64,000 bases of DNA. Source: a beta proteobacterium MWH-UniP1. GTDB lineage: Bacteria > Pseudomonadota > Gammaproteobacteria > Burkholderiales > Burkholderiaceae_A. This document shows positions 42,872-51,211 of the stretch, in pieces (position 1 is the stretch's first letter; the number at the start of each line of letters is the position of its first letter). Under the pieces are notes generated by a model. The model did no database searches. It was not told the origin of the DNA and saw only the letters and a list, made by a program, of their open reading frames with translations. The translations under genes and the position numbers were made by a program. The stretch is from assembly GCA_036362785.1 (NCBI GenBank), contig CP143625.1, positions 683,401 through 747,400 of the forward strand, in the 5' to 3' direction.

Positions 42872-43564
42872 ATGCAGGCTTTGCCAAAAGTAGAAGTGTC
42901 CACAGTTGCAATCGCTGGTTCATCTGAGCGGTTTCCTGTGCGTCGTGTGTATTGCGTTGGCCGCAACTATGCCGACCACGCCAAAGAGATGGGCGCTTCT
43001 GGCCGTGAGCCACCGTTTTTCTTTCTAAAGCCCGCTGATGCGCTTTTTAATGTGGCCGACGGCCAGACACGCGATTGGCCTTATCCCAGCCTGACCAAAG
43101 ATTTACACCATGAGGTGGAATTGGTGGTGGCCATTGGCAAGGGCGGCAAGAACATCGCCGTTGAAAACGCTTCTAAACACATTTGGGGTTACGCCATTGG
43201 CTTAGATATGACCCGTCGTGATTTACAGGCAGCGATGAAAAAAGAAGCCAAGCCCTGGTGTATTGGCAAAGGTTTTGATCATGGCGCACCGATCGGCCCG
43301 CTCCACCCAATTGAAAAGACCGGTGAAATCACTTCCGGCCCGATTACTTTGAAAGTGAATGGGGAAGTCCGCCAGACCGGTGATATGTCGGATCTGATTT
43401 GGAATATCAATGAAGTGATTGCCCATATCTCCGCCGCCTGGGAACTTCAGGCCGGCGATCTGATTTATACCGGCACACCTGCAGGTGTTGCCGCGGTAAA
43501 CCCCGGTGATGTGTTGACCGCACAGGCCGACCGGGTTGGCGCGTTTTCGATCAAGGTGGTCTAA
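42872..43564 (+). CDS. Fumarylacetoacetate hydrolase family protein, probable fumarylpyruvate hydrolase
   Basis: A 230-residue FAH-fold protein. RRVYCVGRNYADHAKEMG at the N-terminus, the metal-binding acidic set in HHEVELVVAIG and GYAIGLDMTRRDLQ are present. The length fits fumarylpyruvate hydrolase (NagK-type) rather than the larger fumarylacetoacetase of tyrosine breakdown. The next gene encodes a zeta-class GST isomerase, so the pair could convert maleylpyruvate to fumarate and pyruvate, the lower gentisate pathway. Family is clear; substrate is inferred. It starts 2 bp after dnaB. Confidence 0.85.
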   Translation: MQALPKVEVSTVAIAGSSERFPVRRVYCVGRNYADHAKEMGASGREPPFFFLKPADALFNVADGQTRDWPYPSLTKDLHHEVELVVAIGKGGKNIAVENASKHIWGYAIGLDMTRRDLQAAMKKEAKPWCIGKGFDHGAPIGPLHPIEKTGEITSGPITLKVNGEVRQTGDMSDLIWNINEVIAHISAAWELQAGDLIYTGTPAGVAAVNPGDVLTAQADRVGAFSIKVV

Positions 43565-43592
43565 CCCGGAATCGAACAAGATGCCCAAGCCA

Positions 43593-43650
43593 GGTGTTAG
43601 ACACGACAGACCCGGTGTCAGACACCGGGTCTGACACCTGGTCTGACACC
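43593..43650. repeat. Palindrome cluster between the hydrolase and isomerase genes
   Basis: GGTGTTAGACACG at 43593-43605 (degenerate), GGTGTCAGACACC at 43614-43626 (perfect), then partial units GGGTCTGACACC at 43627-43638 and TGGTCTGACACC at 43639-43650, again in 12-bp steps. The cluster fills most of the gap between the two genes. Confidence 0.85.
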
Positions 43651-43661
43651 AACACGCGACT

Positions 43662-44282
43662 ATGATTCGCCTGCATCACTTCCCGAAATCGTCGGCCTCT
43701 TACCGGGTGCGCATTGCGCTAGCGCTCAAAGGGCTGGACTACGAGTCGATTCCAGTCGATTTGCGGGCCGCAGAGCACGCCACTGATGCATACCGTTTGC
43801 TGAACCCAGATGGCCTGGTGCCGCTTCTGGAAGACGGTGATGTGCGTGTTTCGCAATCGATGGCCATGATTGAGTATTTAGAAGAGTGCTATCCGCAGCC
43901 AGCCCTGCTGCCATCGACCGCGCCCGAGCGTGCACGAGTACGTGGCTTGGCCCAGCTGGTGGCCTGCGATATTCATCCGCTAAACAATTTGCGTGTGCTG
44001 CAATATCTCATCGGCTCCATGGGTGTGAGCCGGCCTGATAAGGACCGCTGGTATGCCCATTGGATTTCCGAGGGCATGGCAGCACTCGAGCGCCGCCTGG
44101 CAGAGCCCGCCACGGGTGATTTTTGTCACGGCAATACGCCGGGCCTTGCCGATTGTTTCTTAGTGCCCCAGGTGATCAATGCCAATCGCATGGCGGTGGA
44201 TTTGTCGGCATTCCCGCGTGTTCGTGCGATTGCCGATCGCTGCCTGAACTTGCCTGCATTTCAGGCATCCAAATTAGACTAA
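43662..44282 (+). CDS. Zeta-class GST: maleylacetoacetate / maleylpyruvate isomerase
   Basis: A 206-residue glutathione-dependent isomerase. The active-site motif SSASYRVRIALALKG is typical of zeta GSTs, and VPLLEDGDVRVSQSMAMIEYL is the glutathione-binding region. It could act as MaiA (tyrosine pathway) or NagL (gentisate pathway); its neighbour, a short FAH-family hydrolase, favours the latter. No gentisate dioxygenase or homogentisate dioxygenase is in the window to decide. Confidence 0.87.
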   Translation: MIRLHHFPKSSASYRVRIALALKGLDYESIPVDLRAAEHATDAYRLLNPDGLVPLLEDGDVRVSQSMAMIEYLEECYPQPALLPSTAPERARVRGLAQLVACDIHPLNNLRVLQYLIGSMGVSRPDKDRWYAHWISEGMAALERRLAEPATGDFCHGNTPGLADCFLVPQVINANRMAVDLSAFPRVRAIADRCLNLPAFQASKLD

Positions 44283-44303
44283 CGCGCAAGAGGAAGCCTC
44301 TTC

Positions 44304-44975
44304 ATGTCGAATTCTTCTCAGGGCCTGGCCCACATGCTGTCCAATGCCGATGCAGTGATCTGGCTCACAGCCATTGTTTTGCTGGTGATGTCGGTGATCT
44401 CGTGGACGCTCATCATTTCAAAGGGGCGACTTAGCCAGCGGCTGCGGAAGTCGGCAGCAACGATCGCGGCAAGCTTTTGGCAATCCAAAAGCATGGACGA
44501 TGGCCTGGCCGCGATTCGCAGCGCCGAGCCTGCGCCTTTGTTTTCAGATCTGGCGCAAACGGCGATTGATCTGCAAAAGGCCTCGGCAAGTGGAACGCTC
44601 GATGGCCAATCCACTCTTGAAGACCGCATTACGCGGGCCTTGCGCCGCAGCCTTCATGCTTCAACCACGGTACTCGAGTCTGGCCTGGTGGTGCTGGCAT
44701 CGATTGGTGCCACTGCGCCCTTTGTCGGGTTATTTGGCACGGTATGGAGTATTTATCACGCACTCATTAATATCTCGGGCAGTGGCCAGATCATGATTGA
44801 GCAGGTGGCTGGTCCCGTGGGCGAGGCCTTGATCATGACGGCCTTTGGTCTGTTTGTGGCCATTCCTGCTGTGCTGGCCTATAACGCGCTCACACGCGGC
44901 AACCGGGTGGTGATTGCAGAATTAGATGCCTTTGCCAATGATCTGCGGGCCTATCTTTTAAAGAAAACCGCGTAA
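44304..44975 (+). CDS. exbB: ExbB/TolQ family proton channel
   Basis: A 223-residue inner-membrane protein with three hydrophobic segments (about residues 14-34, 118-140 and 160-182). The conserved IGATAPFVGLFGTVWSIYHAL and the EALIMTAFGLFVAIPAVLAYN motifs identify the family. With ExbD it uses proton motive force to energise TonB-dependent transport or to drive a Tol-like system. No tonB, tolA or tolB is nearby, so the choice of ExbB over TolQ is tentative. Confidence 0.9.
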   Translation: MSNSSQGLAHMLSNADAVIWLTAIVLLVMSVISWTLIISKGRLSQRLRKSAATIAASFWQSKSMDDGLAAIRSAEPAPLFSDLAQTAIDLQKASASGTLDGQSTLEDRITRALRRSLHASTTVLESGLVVLASIGATAPFVGLFGTVWSIYHALINISGSGQIMIEQVAGPVGEALIMTAFGLFVAIPAVLAYNALTRGNRVVIAELDAFANDLRAYLLKKTA

Positions 44976-44993
44976 CTCCGGAGTCCATTCATC

Positions 44994-45422
44994 ATGGCCA
45001 TGGGAAAGTTTGAATCGTCGGGAAGCGGTCAGCCGCTCTCAGAAATCAACACCACACCACTTGTCGATGTGATGTTGGTGCTCTTGGTGATCTTCATCAT
45101 CACGGCACCCTTGATGACACGGGCCATTTCACTGGATCTGCCCAAATCCGACACGCCAACAGTCAGCACACCAGAAAACACACTCAACGTCAGCATCAAT
45201 GCCAAGGGTGAGCTTTTCTTAGATAAAAAACCTGTCAGTAAAGAGGAACTGCGGTCTGCGCTAGAGGCAGCCGCTACCAAATCCAAGCAGACGCCCATTC
45301 ACCTGCGTGCCGAGCGTGATACGCGTTATGAAGCGGTGGTGGAAGTGATGGCCCTGGCCAACCGCCTGGGCTTGAGTCAGTTGGCCTTTGTCACGGACTT
45401 GGCCCAATCGGCCAAGCCCTAA
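44994..45422 (+). CDS. exbD: ExbD/TolR family biopolymer transport protein
   Basis: A 142-residue protein with one N-terminal membrane helix (VDVMLVLLVIFIITAPLM) that contains the essential Asp of the family, and a periplasmic domain. PLSEINTTPLVDVMLVLL is the ExbD signature. It lies 18 bp after exbB and forms its partner. The gene ends 9 bp from the converging copper-chaperone gene. Confidence 0.92.
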   Translation: MAMGKFESSGSGQPLSEINTTPLVDVMLVLLVIFIITAPLMTRAISLDLPKSDTPTVSTPENTLNVSINAKGELFLDKKPVSKEELRSALEAAATKSKQTPIHLRAERDTRYEAVVEVMALANRLGLSQLAFVTDLAQSAKP

Positions 45423-45431
45423 CGCGTTGAT

Positions 45432-45923
45432 TTAGTGTTTCATTGGGCCTGAGTGGCCCATGCCCTGCTGAAGCTTTTTCACTTCAACGGTCACTTCCTG
45501 TTCGCCCGCATTTTTGAAAATCAGGGTAACGGGGAACTTCTCGCCTTCTTTGAGCGGCTTATTCAGATTCATGAGCATGAGGTGATAGCCATCGGGGCTG
45601 CCGCGCTTCATGGTGACTTTTCCGTTAGCGGGAACGGGAATGCCAGGAATTTCACGCATCTTCATGACGTTGTTGTCCATCACCATGCGGTGGACTTCCA
45701 TGGTTTTGGATACCGCAGAGCGGGCACCAACGAGTTCATCGGCGGTTTTACCGCTATTGCGAATCTCTTCAATGAAGATAGCGCCATGGGGCTGGCCGGG
45801 GGCACTTGGCATGGCCACGGGGTCTTCAATCACCAGCGGGCCTTTGGTGAACTTGGCAGCATGGGCTGCAGGCAGCAGGCTGAGCATGGCGGTGGCAGCG
45901 AGGGTGGTAAGTAGTTTTTTCAT
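45432..45923 (-). CDS. Periplasmic copper chaperone PCuAC
   Basis: A 163-residue exported protein with a signal peptide (MKKLLTTLAATAMLSLLPAAHA). The copper-binding set is visible: Met and His in TMEVHRMVMDNNVMKMRE and His-Leu-Met in PDGYHLMLMNL. A further His/Met pair ends the protein (GMGHSGPMKH). Family members deliver Cu(I) to the CuA site of cytochrome oxidase. It follows the TRAP permease gene on the same strand. Confidence 0.92.
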   Translation of the reverse strand: MKKLLTTLAATAMLSLLPAAHAAKFTKGPLVIEDPVAMPSAPGQPHGAIFIEEIRNSGKTADELVGARSAVSKTMEVHRMVMDNNVMKMREIPGIPVPANGKVTMKRGSPDGYHLMLMNLNKPLKEGEKFPVTLIFKNAGEQEVTVEVKKLQQGMGHSGPMKH

Positions 45924-45999
45924 GATGGAGAAATGGAGGGGGTTTGGGGTTGGGAAAGCAAATTAAATCAATACAAAAAGCAGAACTAATTTTTTAATT

Positions 46000-47319
46000 T
46001 TAGTGCAGTAAGTGAACCAACCAAAGCGATAGCGATGGAAACAGCAACAACAGCACAATGCGCAACGCATCGGTGACAAGAAAGGGCAGCACCCCCCGAT
46101 AGGTCTGGGTGATGGGCACTTCCCGGGCCAGGCTGTTCACAATAATCACATTCAATCCAATGGGTGGCGCAATGAGCCCAAACTGCACAATCATCAGCAC
46201 CAAAATGCCAAACCAGATCGCCTTGTCTTGCGCTTCTAACCCCCACAAATCCAGGCCCATAAGCGCGGGAAATAGCACTGGAATCGTGAGCATGATCATG
46301 GAGAGCTCATCCATCACGGAGCTAAGCACCAGGTAGAGCAGCAGCACGGCCACCAAAATCCAGAGTGGATCTGCCGTGATGGTGGTGACCCAGCTGGCCA
46401 GCTCAGTAGGCAGTTGCGTTAACGCAAGACCCGAATTCATTAAGTCGGCGCCAAGAAAAATGAAAAAGATCATGGCGGTTGTTTCTGCTGTTACAAGCAC
46501 GGAAGCGCCCAGTGCTGACCAGTCCAGCGTTTTTCGAATCAGCCCCGAGATCAGCACTCCAGCGGTGCCAATGGCAGCGCCCTCGGTGGGTGTGAAAATG
46601 CCGGAGTAAATTCCGCCAAAGACCAAGAGAAAAATAATCAGGATTGGCGATACACCAAGCAAGGCCTGGCGGCGGGCGGCGGAACTAGCGCGTGGCAGTG
46701 GGGTGGTCTGGCCGTCATGCCGATGCATCAACCGTAGCACGACCAAGTATCCGGCAATGGCAACGAGTGCCGGCACGATACTGGCCGCAAAGAGTTTGGC
46801 AATGTTTTGTTCGGCCAAGATGGCATAAATCACAAGCGGCACCGATGGCGGAATTAAAATGCCCAGCGTGCCACCGGTGGCCAGTGTTGCGGTGGACAGC
46901 CTGCCGCTATAGCCGTGTGATTTCATCTCGGGATAGGCCACCTGCGTGATGGTGGCGGCTGTGGCCACCGAAGAGCCGCAGATAGAACCAAACACGGCAC
47001 AGGCAAAAATGGCAGCGAACCCCAGTCCACCTTTGAGGTGGCCCACCAGTGCGGCAGCAGCTTCAAAGAGCGATTTGGATAGGCCGGCTTTGACAGCAAG
47101 CTGCCCCATTAAGAGAAACAAAGGAATGACGGACAGCTCGTAGACCGAGAGCCGTGCCATGGTGGTGCCCTTGAGTGCGCCAAGTAATGTGTCGGTGCCG
47201 GCAATCCAGGCAAAGCCAAGGGCCCCAGGAATAAACATGGCTGCAGCCACGGGCATGCGCAGCAGCATGAGCACGACCATGAGACCAAACATGCTGATGG
47301 CAATCATGCTTGGGCTCAC
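46000..47319 (-). CDS. dctM: TRAP transporter large permease (DctM-like)
   Basis: An inner-membrane protein of about 439 residues with some twelve hydrophobic segments. IPLFLLMGQLAVKAGLS, FGSICGSSVATAATI and GGTLGILIPPSVPLVIYA are DctM signatures. The GTG at 47319 overlaps the dctQ stop (GTGA); ATG at 47307 is the alternative, four codons later. The longer open frame upstream overlaps dctQ and is not used. With DctP and DctQ it forms a Na+- or H+-driven importer for an organic acid. Confidence 0.92.
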   Translation of the reverse strand: MSPSMIAISMFGLMVVLMLLRMPVAAAMFIPGALGFAWIAGTDTLLGALKGTTMARLSVYELSVIPLFLLMGQLAVKAGLSKSLFEAAAALVGHLKGGLGFAAIFACAVFGSICGSSVATAATITQVAYPEMKSHGYSGRLSTATLATGGTLGILIPPSVPLVIYAILAEQNIAKLFAASIVPALVAIAGYLVVLRLMHRHDGQTTPLPRASSAARRQALLGVSPILIIFLLVFGGIYSGIFTPTEGAAIGTAGVLISGLIRKTLDWSALGASVLVTAETTAMIFFIFLGADLMNSGLALTQLPTELASWVTTITADPLWILVAVLLLYLVLSSVMDELSMIMLTIPVLFPALMGLDLWGLEAQDKAIWFGILVLMIVQFGLIAPPIGLNVIIVNSLAREVPITQTYRGVLPFLVTDALRIVLLLLFPSLSLWLVHLLH

Positions 47320-47768
47320 GATGGCCGCCTGGCGCTGATCGAAAGACCAATCATGGCCATAAGCGCAAAGCCTGGCACCAAGATGGCGTAATGAATCCAC
47401 GTTGGAATGCCAAGAATCATGCTGCTCTCGTTGGTGGGTAGGGCGCTCACGGCAGCACTCAGAGTGCGCCAGGCCAACACCGCTGCAATCAGACCCATTA
47501 AGCCATCGCCCACGCGTTGCAGCTGTCTTTGGTGCCGCTGGGTCAGCCCCTTGGTAAAAAACTCAATCACCACATGGGAGTGGTGCCACTGGCACCAGGG
47601 CAGAAAGCAGCTAATGGCAAAGGCCATGAGCAGTTGCGCAATTTCAATATCACCGGGAATCGGTGCCTGAAACAGGCTTCTGCCAATCACACTGACCACG
47701 GTCGTGAGCACCAGCAGCCCCAGTGCAATTCCACCAAGCATGGCAAAGCCCCGAGCCAGTCTTTGCAT
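47316..47768 (-). CDS. dctQ: TRAP transporter small permease (DctQ-like)
   Basis: A 150-residue protein with four hydrophobic segments. DIEIAQLLMAFAISCFLPWCQW and the C-terminal YAILVPGFALMAMIGL resemble DctQ. It sits between dctP and dctM, overlapping dctM by 4 bases. Confidence 0.88.
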   Translation of the reverse strand: MQRLARGFAMLGGIALGLLVLTTVVSVIGRSLFQAPIPGDIEIAQLLMAFAISCFLPWCQWHHSHVVIEFFTKGLTQRHQRQLQRVGDGLMGLIAAVLAWRTLSAAVSALPTNESSMILGIPTWIHYAILVPGFALMAMIGLSISARRPS

Positions 47769-47777
47769 AACAGGCGC

Positions 47778-48836
47778 TTACTTGCTGTGTTTACGAATCA
47801 GCTGCTTGGCATCAATCAACATTTGCTTGCCGTTGCCGCCAGCCTTGTTCATCTGGGCGACCCACTCATCGGCAAGCGGTGCGGAAAGCCGCATCATGCG
47901 ATCAGTCTCGGCTGCCGAGAGTTGGATCAGGGTATTGCCGCGTTTCACAGCAGGGTCGCGGCCAAAGGCCTGGCTCTGGTCCCAGGTGCGGCCCATCTGG
48001 CCTGAGAGTTCCAGGCCAGTGGTTCGATCAATCACGGCCCGCAGATCGGCGGGCAGAGATGCATAACGCGCTGGGTTCATGGCCAAGACAAACACGGCGG
48101 TATAAAGCGCGGGCATGTCTTTGGGCGTCTCGGTATGAAACTTCACCATCTCATGGAGTTTTAGCCCCGGCATGACTTCCCAGGGCAATAAAAATCCATC
48201 GATCACGCCCTTGTTGACGGCATCACCTACTGAGTTCACAGGCATACCAACAGCAGAGGCCCCCAGACTGGTCAAGAGTTTGTTGGTAAACCGTGTGGGC
48301 GCACGCATCTTCATGCCCTTGAAGTCATCCACACTGCGAATGGGTTTGCTGCGGGTGTGAATAAAGCCATTGTCGTGGGTCGCAAAGGCCAGTGGCTTTA
48401 AGCCCGTAAATTCTTTTTGGCCGTGCTGAAGATAGAACTCCCAGGCGGCTTTCGATGCGGCTTCAGCGCTGTGGTTCATAAATGGAAGTTCAAAGACTTC
48501 CATGGCTGGGAAGCGGCCGGCGGTGTAGCCAGGTAAGACCAAGACAATGTCCACTACACCATCACGGGCCTGATCGATTAATTGTGCCGGTGTGCCCCCA
48601 AGCTGCATCAGCGGAAAAATCTGGCACTTCAGGCGCTGATTCGATTCTTTGCCAATCCGATCACACCAGGGCTGAATCATCTTGGTCTGCTGGATACCAC
48701 TGGCAGGTAAAAAGTGGTGAATCTTTAGCGTGATGTCTTTGGCCACCGCTGTTGATGCGGTGCTAAAGAGCAGGCCTGCCGCAAGGGCGGCGCTGGCGAT
48801 GAGGTTGCGTGTGGATTGGAACAAGAGTGGCACCAT
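47778..48836 (-). CDS. dctP: TRAP transporter substrate-binding protein (DctP-like)
   Basis: A 352-residue periplasmic protein with a signal peptide ending near STAVAK. ITLKIHHFLPASG and the DGFLLPWEVMPG segment, with the conserved Arg in RAPTRFTNKLLTSLG that contacts carboxylate, fit DctP. The ligand is unknown. Members of this type in Burkholderiales often carry aromatic or branched organic acids. It is first in dctP-dctQ-dctM and follows the sulfurtransferase gene by 49 bp. Confidence 0.9.
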   Translation of the reverse strand: MVPLLFQSTRNLIASAALAAGLLFSTASTAVAKDITLKIHHFLPASGIQQTKMIQPWCDRIGKESNQRLKCQIFPLMQLGGTPAQLIDQARDGVVDIVLVLPGYTAGRFPAMEVFELPFMNHSAEAASKAAWEFYLQHGQKEFTGLKPLAFATHDNGFIHTRSKPIRSVDDFKGMKMRAPTRFTNKLLTSLGASAVGMPVNSVGDAVNKGVIDGFLLPWEVMPGLKLHEMVKFHTETPKDMPALYTAVFVLAMNPARYASLPADLRAVIDRTTGLELSGQMGRTWDQSQAFGRDPAVKRGNTLIQLSAAETDRMMRLSAPLADEWVAQMNKAGGNGKQMLIDAKQLIRKHSK

Positions 48837-48885
48837 GTCGAGAAAAATTTAACAAACGAGCAAAACGTGGGGCCAGCGAGAAGAC

Positions 48886-49737
48886 TTAGTCACCCTTGGC
48901 CATGGGCCTGCTGGGGTCACTACACCACTCACTCCAAGAGCCGGCGTAGAGCGCACTGCCAGCGAGCCCTGCGATCTCCATGGCCAACAGGTTATGGCAG
49001 GCCGTGACACCAGAGCCACAGGTGTGCACCACCGCCATGGGGTCTTGCTCGCCAATGATGGCTTCAAATTCTTCGCGTAGCTTTGATGCCGGCTTAAAGC
49101 AGCCCTTGCTGTCTAAGTTGTTCACAAATACACGGTTGATGGTGCCCGGAATATGTCCGCCAACTGGGTCGAGTGGTTCCACATCGCCCCGATAACGCTC
49201 AGGAGCGCGGGCATCAATCAAATAAGCAATGTCGCGATCAGAACCAGCATTAACCCAGGCCTGCACGTGATCGACCGTCCAAAGCGGCGCAAGTGAGGGC
49301 CGCACCGTAATTTTCCCTGGTGCTTTGGGCGTAAACGGCTCCACCGACAGTGGGCCATCGGCTGCCAACCATTGCTGAAAACCACCATCGAGTACGCCGC
49401 ATTTCAAGTGGCCAATCCATCGGCACATCCACCACAAGCGAGATGCATACACACCCGCCGATGCATCGTAGCCAATGATCAGTGTTTTTTCGTTGGCGCC
49501 AAGCGAGGCGAGAAGCGCTGCAAAGGCCTGTGGGTCGGGCAGCGGGTGACGGCCATTGCGGCCGTTTGCTGGACTAGAGAGATCGCGGTCCAGATGTAAA
49601 AACGCCGCCCCAGGAAGATGGCCTTCGGCATAGGCCTTGGCACCAGCATCGGGGTTCATCAGGTCATGACGACAATCCACAATCAGAATGTTGTCTTGAA
49701 GCCCGACCAGTTCATTAACAGAGATGATCGGATTAAT
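48886..49737 (-). CDS. sseA: 3-mercaptopyruvate sulfurtransferase / two-domain rhodanese
   Basis: A two-domain rhodanese; the active-site loop CGSGVTA is that of mercaptopyruvate sulfurtransferase. It transfers sulfur to cyanide or thiols. The only canonical in-frame start, GTG at 49680, begins at VDCRHDL, cutting off the first strand and helix of domain 1. Upstream, the same frame encodes INPIISVNELVGLQDNILI, which matches the expected N-terminus, up to a stop at 49741-49743. No ATG, GTG or TTG lies there. ATT at 49735-49737, overlapping the TAA of the Rieske gene and preceded by AGGTGA, is the most plausible start and gives about 284 residues. Confidence 0.75.
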   Translation of the reverse strand: MNPIISVNELVGLQDNILIVDCRHDLMNPDAGAKAYAEGHLPGAAFLHLDRDLSSPANGRNGRHPLPDPQAFAALLASLGANEKTLIIGYDASAGVYASRLWWMCRWIGHLKCGVLDGGFQQWLAADGPLSVEPFTPKAPGKITVRPSLAPLWTVDHVQAWVNAGSDRDIAYLIDARAPERYRGDVEPLDPVGGHIPGTINRVFVNNLDSKGCFKPASKLREEFEAIIGEQDPMAVVHTCGSGVTACHNLLAMEIAGLAGSALYAGSWSEWCSDPSRPMAKGD

Positions 49738-50827
49738 AAGTCACCTGTTGCCGTAAATATTCATGGAAGTGCAGCATGCCGTCTTCCATGGGGGACTGAT
49801 AGGGGCCCGTCTCGTTTTCACCGCGAGCCATAAGTGCCTGGCGGCCACGGTCCATACGTTCGGCGATCTCGTCATCTTCGACCACTGTTTCGTTATAGGC
49901 GGCCTGGTGGGCCTCCATAAACTCTGGTTCAAAGAGTGCAATTTCTTCTGGGTAATAAAACTCGACCACATTAATGGTCTTTTGTGGGCCCTTGGGGTGC
50001 AGGGTGCTCACCACCAAGACCTTGGGGTACCACTCCACCATGATGTTGGGGAAGATGGTCATCCAGACCGCGCCATACTTGGGCAGGCCCTCGGGGTGCA
50101 TGCGTAAGACCTGTTCATGCCAGCGCTGGTACACCGGTGTGCTTGGGTGTTGAAGATCGGTAATGCCAACGGACTGCACTGAGTAATGTTTGCCATAGTG
50201 CCACTGCAGGTTACTGCAATCGACAAAGTGGCCCAGGCCCGGGTGGAAGGGCACGACGTGATAGTCGTCCATGTAGACCTCGATAAAGGTCTTCCAGTTG
50301 TAGTTGCACTCATGGGACTGCACACGGCCCAACATGTAGCCTGAAAAATCGAGCTGCTCCATAAAGGGTGTGCTCGACAACTCGTCAATGATGGTCTTAT
50401 CGCCCTCGAAAAGCAGGCCATTCCAATTTGAGAGTGGGTAGTTCTTTAAGTGACGGCAGGGATCTTTGGCGAAATGCGGCGCCCCGATCAGGTCACCTTT
50501 TAAGTCATAGGTCCAGCGGTGAAGTGGGCAAACAATGGCGTCGGTCTGGCCTTGGCCTTCCAGCATGACGGCCTGACGGTGGCGGCAGATGTTGGAGAGC
50601 AGCTGAATGCCTTCCGGGTTGTGGACGAGCACGCGACCGTGGTCCTCGTGGGCCAGGGACGAAAACGCACCCAGCTCGGGCACCATGGCGCTGTGGCCGA
50701 CATAACCGGGCCCATATTTGAAGCAGGAAACGAGCTCCTGGCGCAAAATGGACTCGTCAAAATAGGCATGAACTGGAAGTTGTGCTGCGCTTGGCGCCAG
50801 CCGAGAAAAGCTTCCGACATCCGACAT
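49733..50827 (-). CDS. Rieske-type aromatic ring-hydroxylating oxygenase alpha subunit
   Basis: A 364-residue protein. The Rieske [2Fe-2S] ligands are Cys81-x-His83 and Cys100-x2-His103 (CRHR and CPLH), and the mononuclear iron site lies in DDYHVVPFHPGLG. It resembles the phenylpropionate/benzoate dioxygenase family, but no beta subunit, ferredoxin or reductase gene is adjacent, so reaction and substrate are open. AGGTT lies before the ATG. It is divergent from xseB and probably shares a transcript with the sulfurtransferase gene, whose likely start overlaps its stop. Confidence 0.88.
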   Translation of the reverse strand: MSDVGSFSRLAPSAAQLPVHAYFDESILRQELVSCFKYGPGYVGHSAMVPELGAFSSLAHEDHGRVLVHNPEGIQLLSNICRHRQAVMLEGQGQTDAIVCPLHRWTYDLKGDLIGAPHFAKDPCRHLKNYPLSNWNGLLFEGDKTIIDELSSTPFMEQLDFSGYMLGRVQSHECNYNWKTFIEVYMDDYHVVPFHPGLGHFVDCSNLQWHYGKHYSVQSVGITDLQHPSTPVYQRWHEQVLRMHPEGLPKYGAVWMTIFPNIMVEWYPKVLVVSTLHPKGPQKTINVVEFYYPEEIALFEPEFMEAHQAAYNETVVEDDEIAERMDRGRQALMARGENETGPYQSPMEDGMLHFHEYLRQQVTY

Positions 50828-50909
50828 CGAAGAACCTCCCGAAAAACGTAAGGGGGGGAGTATACCCCGGGGGTCTAAGGTCTTGATTCATTTCAATTAA
50901 AATTCGTCA

Positions 50910-51209
50910 ATGACGGAAAAAAATAGTTCCAAGCGCACCAACAAGGCGGGTGTGAATGTGCCCGAAACGGCTGATTTAGAGGGCCTGAGTTTTGAGCAGG
51001 CCATGGCCCAGATCGAGCAGGTCGTGGCCCAGCTTGAGCAGCCCGATGTGCCACTGGCCGAGTCCCTGGCGGCCTATCAGCGGGGCGCCGCCCTGATGCG
51101 GCATGCCCAGGCTATTCTGAACCAGGTCCAGACTGACATCGACATCATTGAGTCCGGCAAAACCTCACGGGTGGGCCGCTCCGACATGATTTCCCAGATC
51201 AAGGAATAA
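50910..51209 (+). CDS. xseB: Exodeoxyribonuclease VII small subunit
   Basis: A 99-residue protein. LSFEQAMAQIEQVVAQLEQ and VPLAESLAAYQRGAALMR are XseB signatures; the ~25 N-terminal residues are a polar extension. With XseA, encoded separately at 62362, it forms exonuclease VII, which degrades single-stranded DNA. The stop is 2 bp from ispA, the usual xseB-ispA-dxs arrangement. Confidence 0.94.
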   Translation: MTEKNSSKRTNKAGVNVPETADLEGLSFEQAMAQIEQVVAQLEQPDVPLAESLAAYQRGAALMRHAQAILNQVQTDIDIIESGKTSRVGRSDMISQIKE

Positions 51210-51211
51210 GT

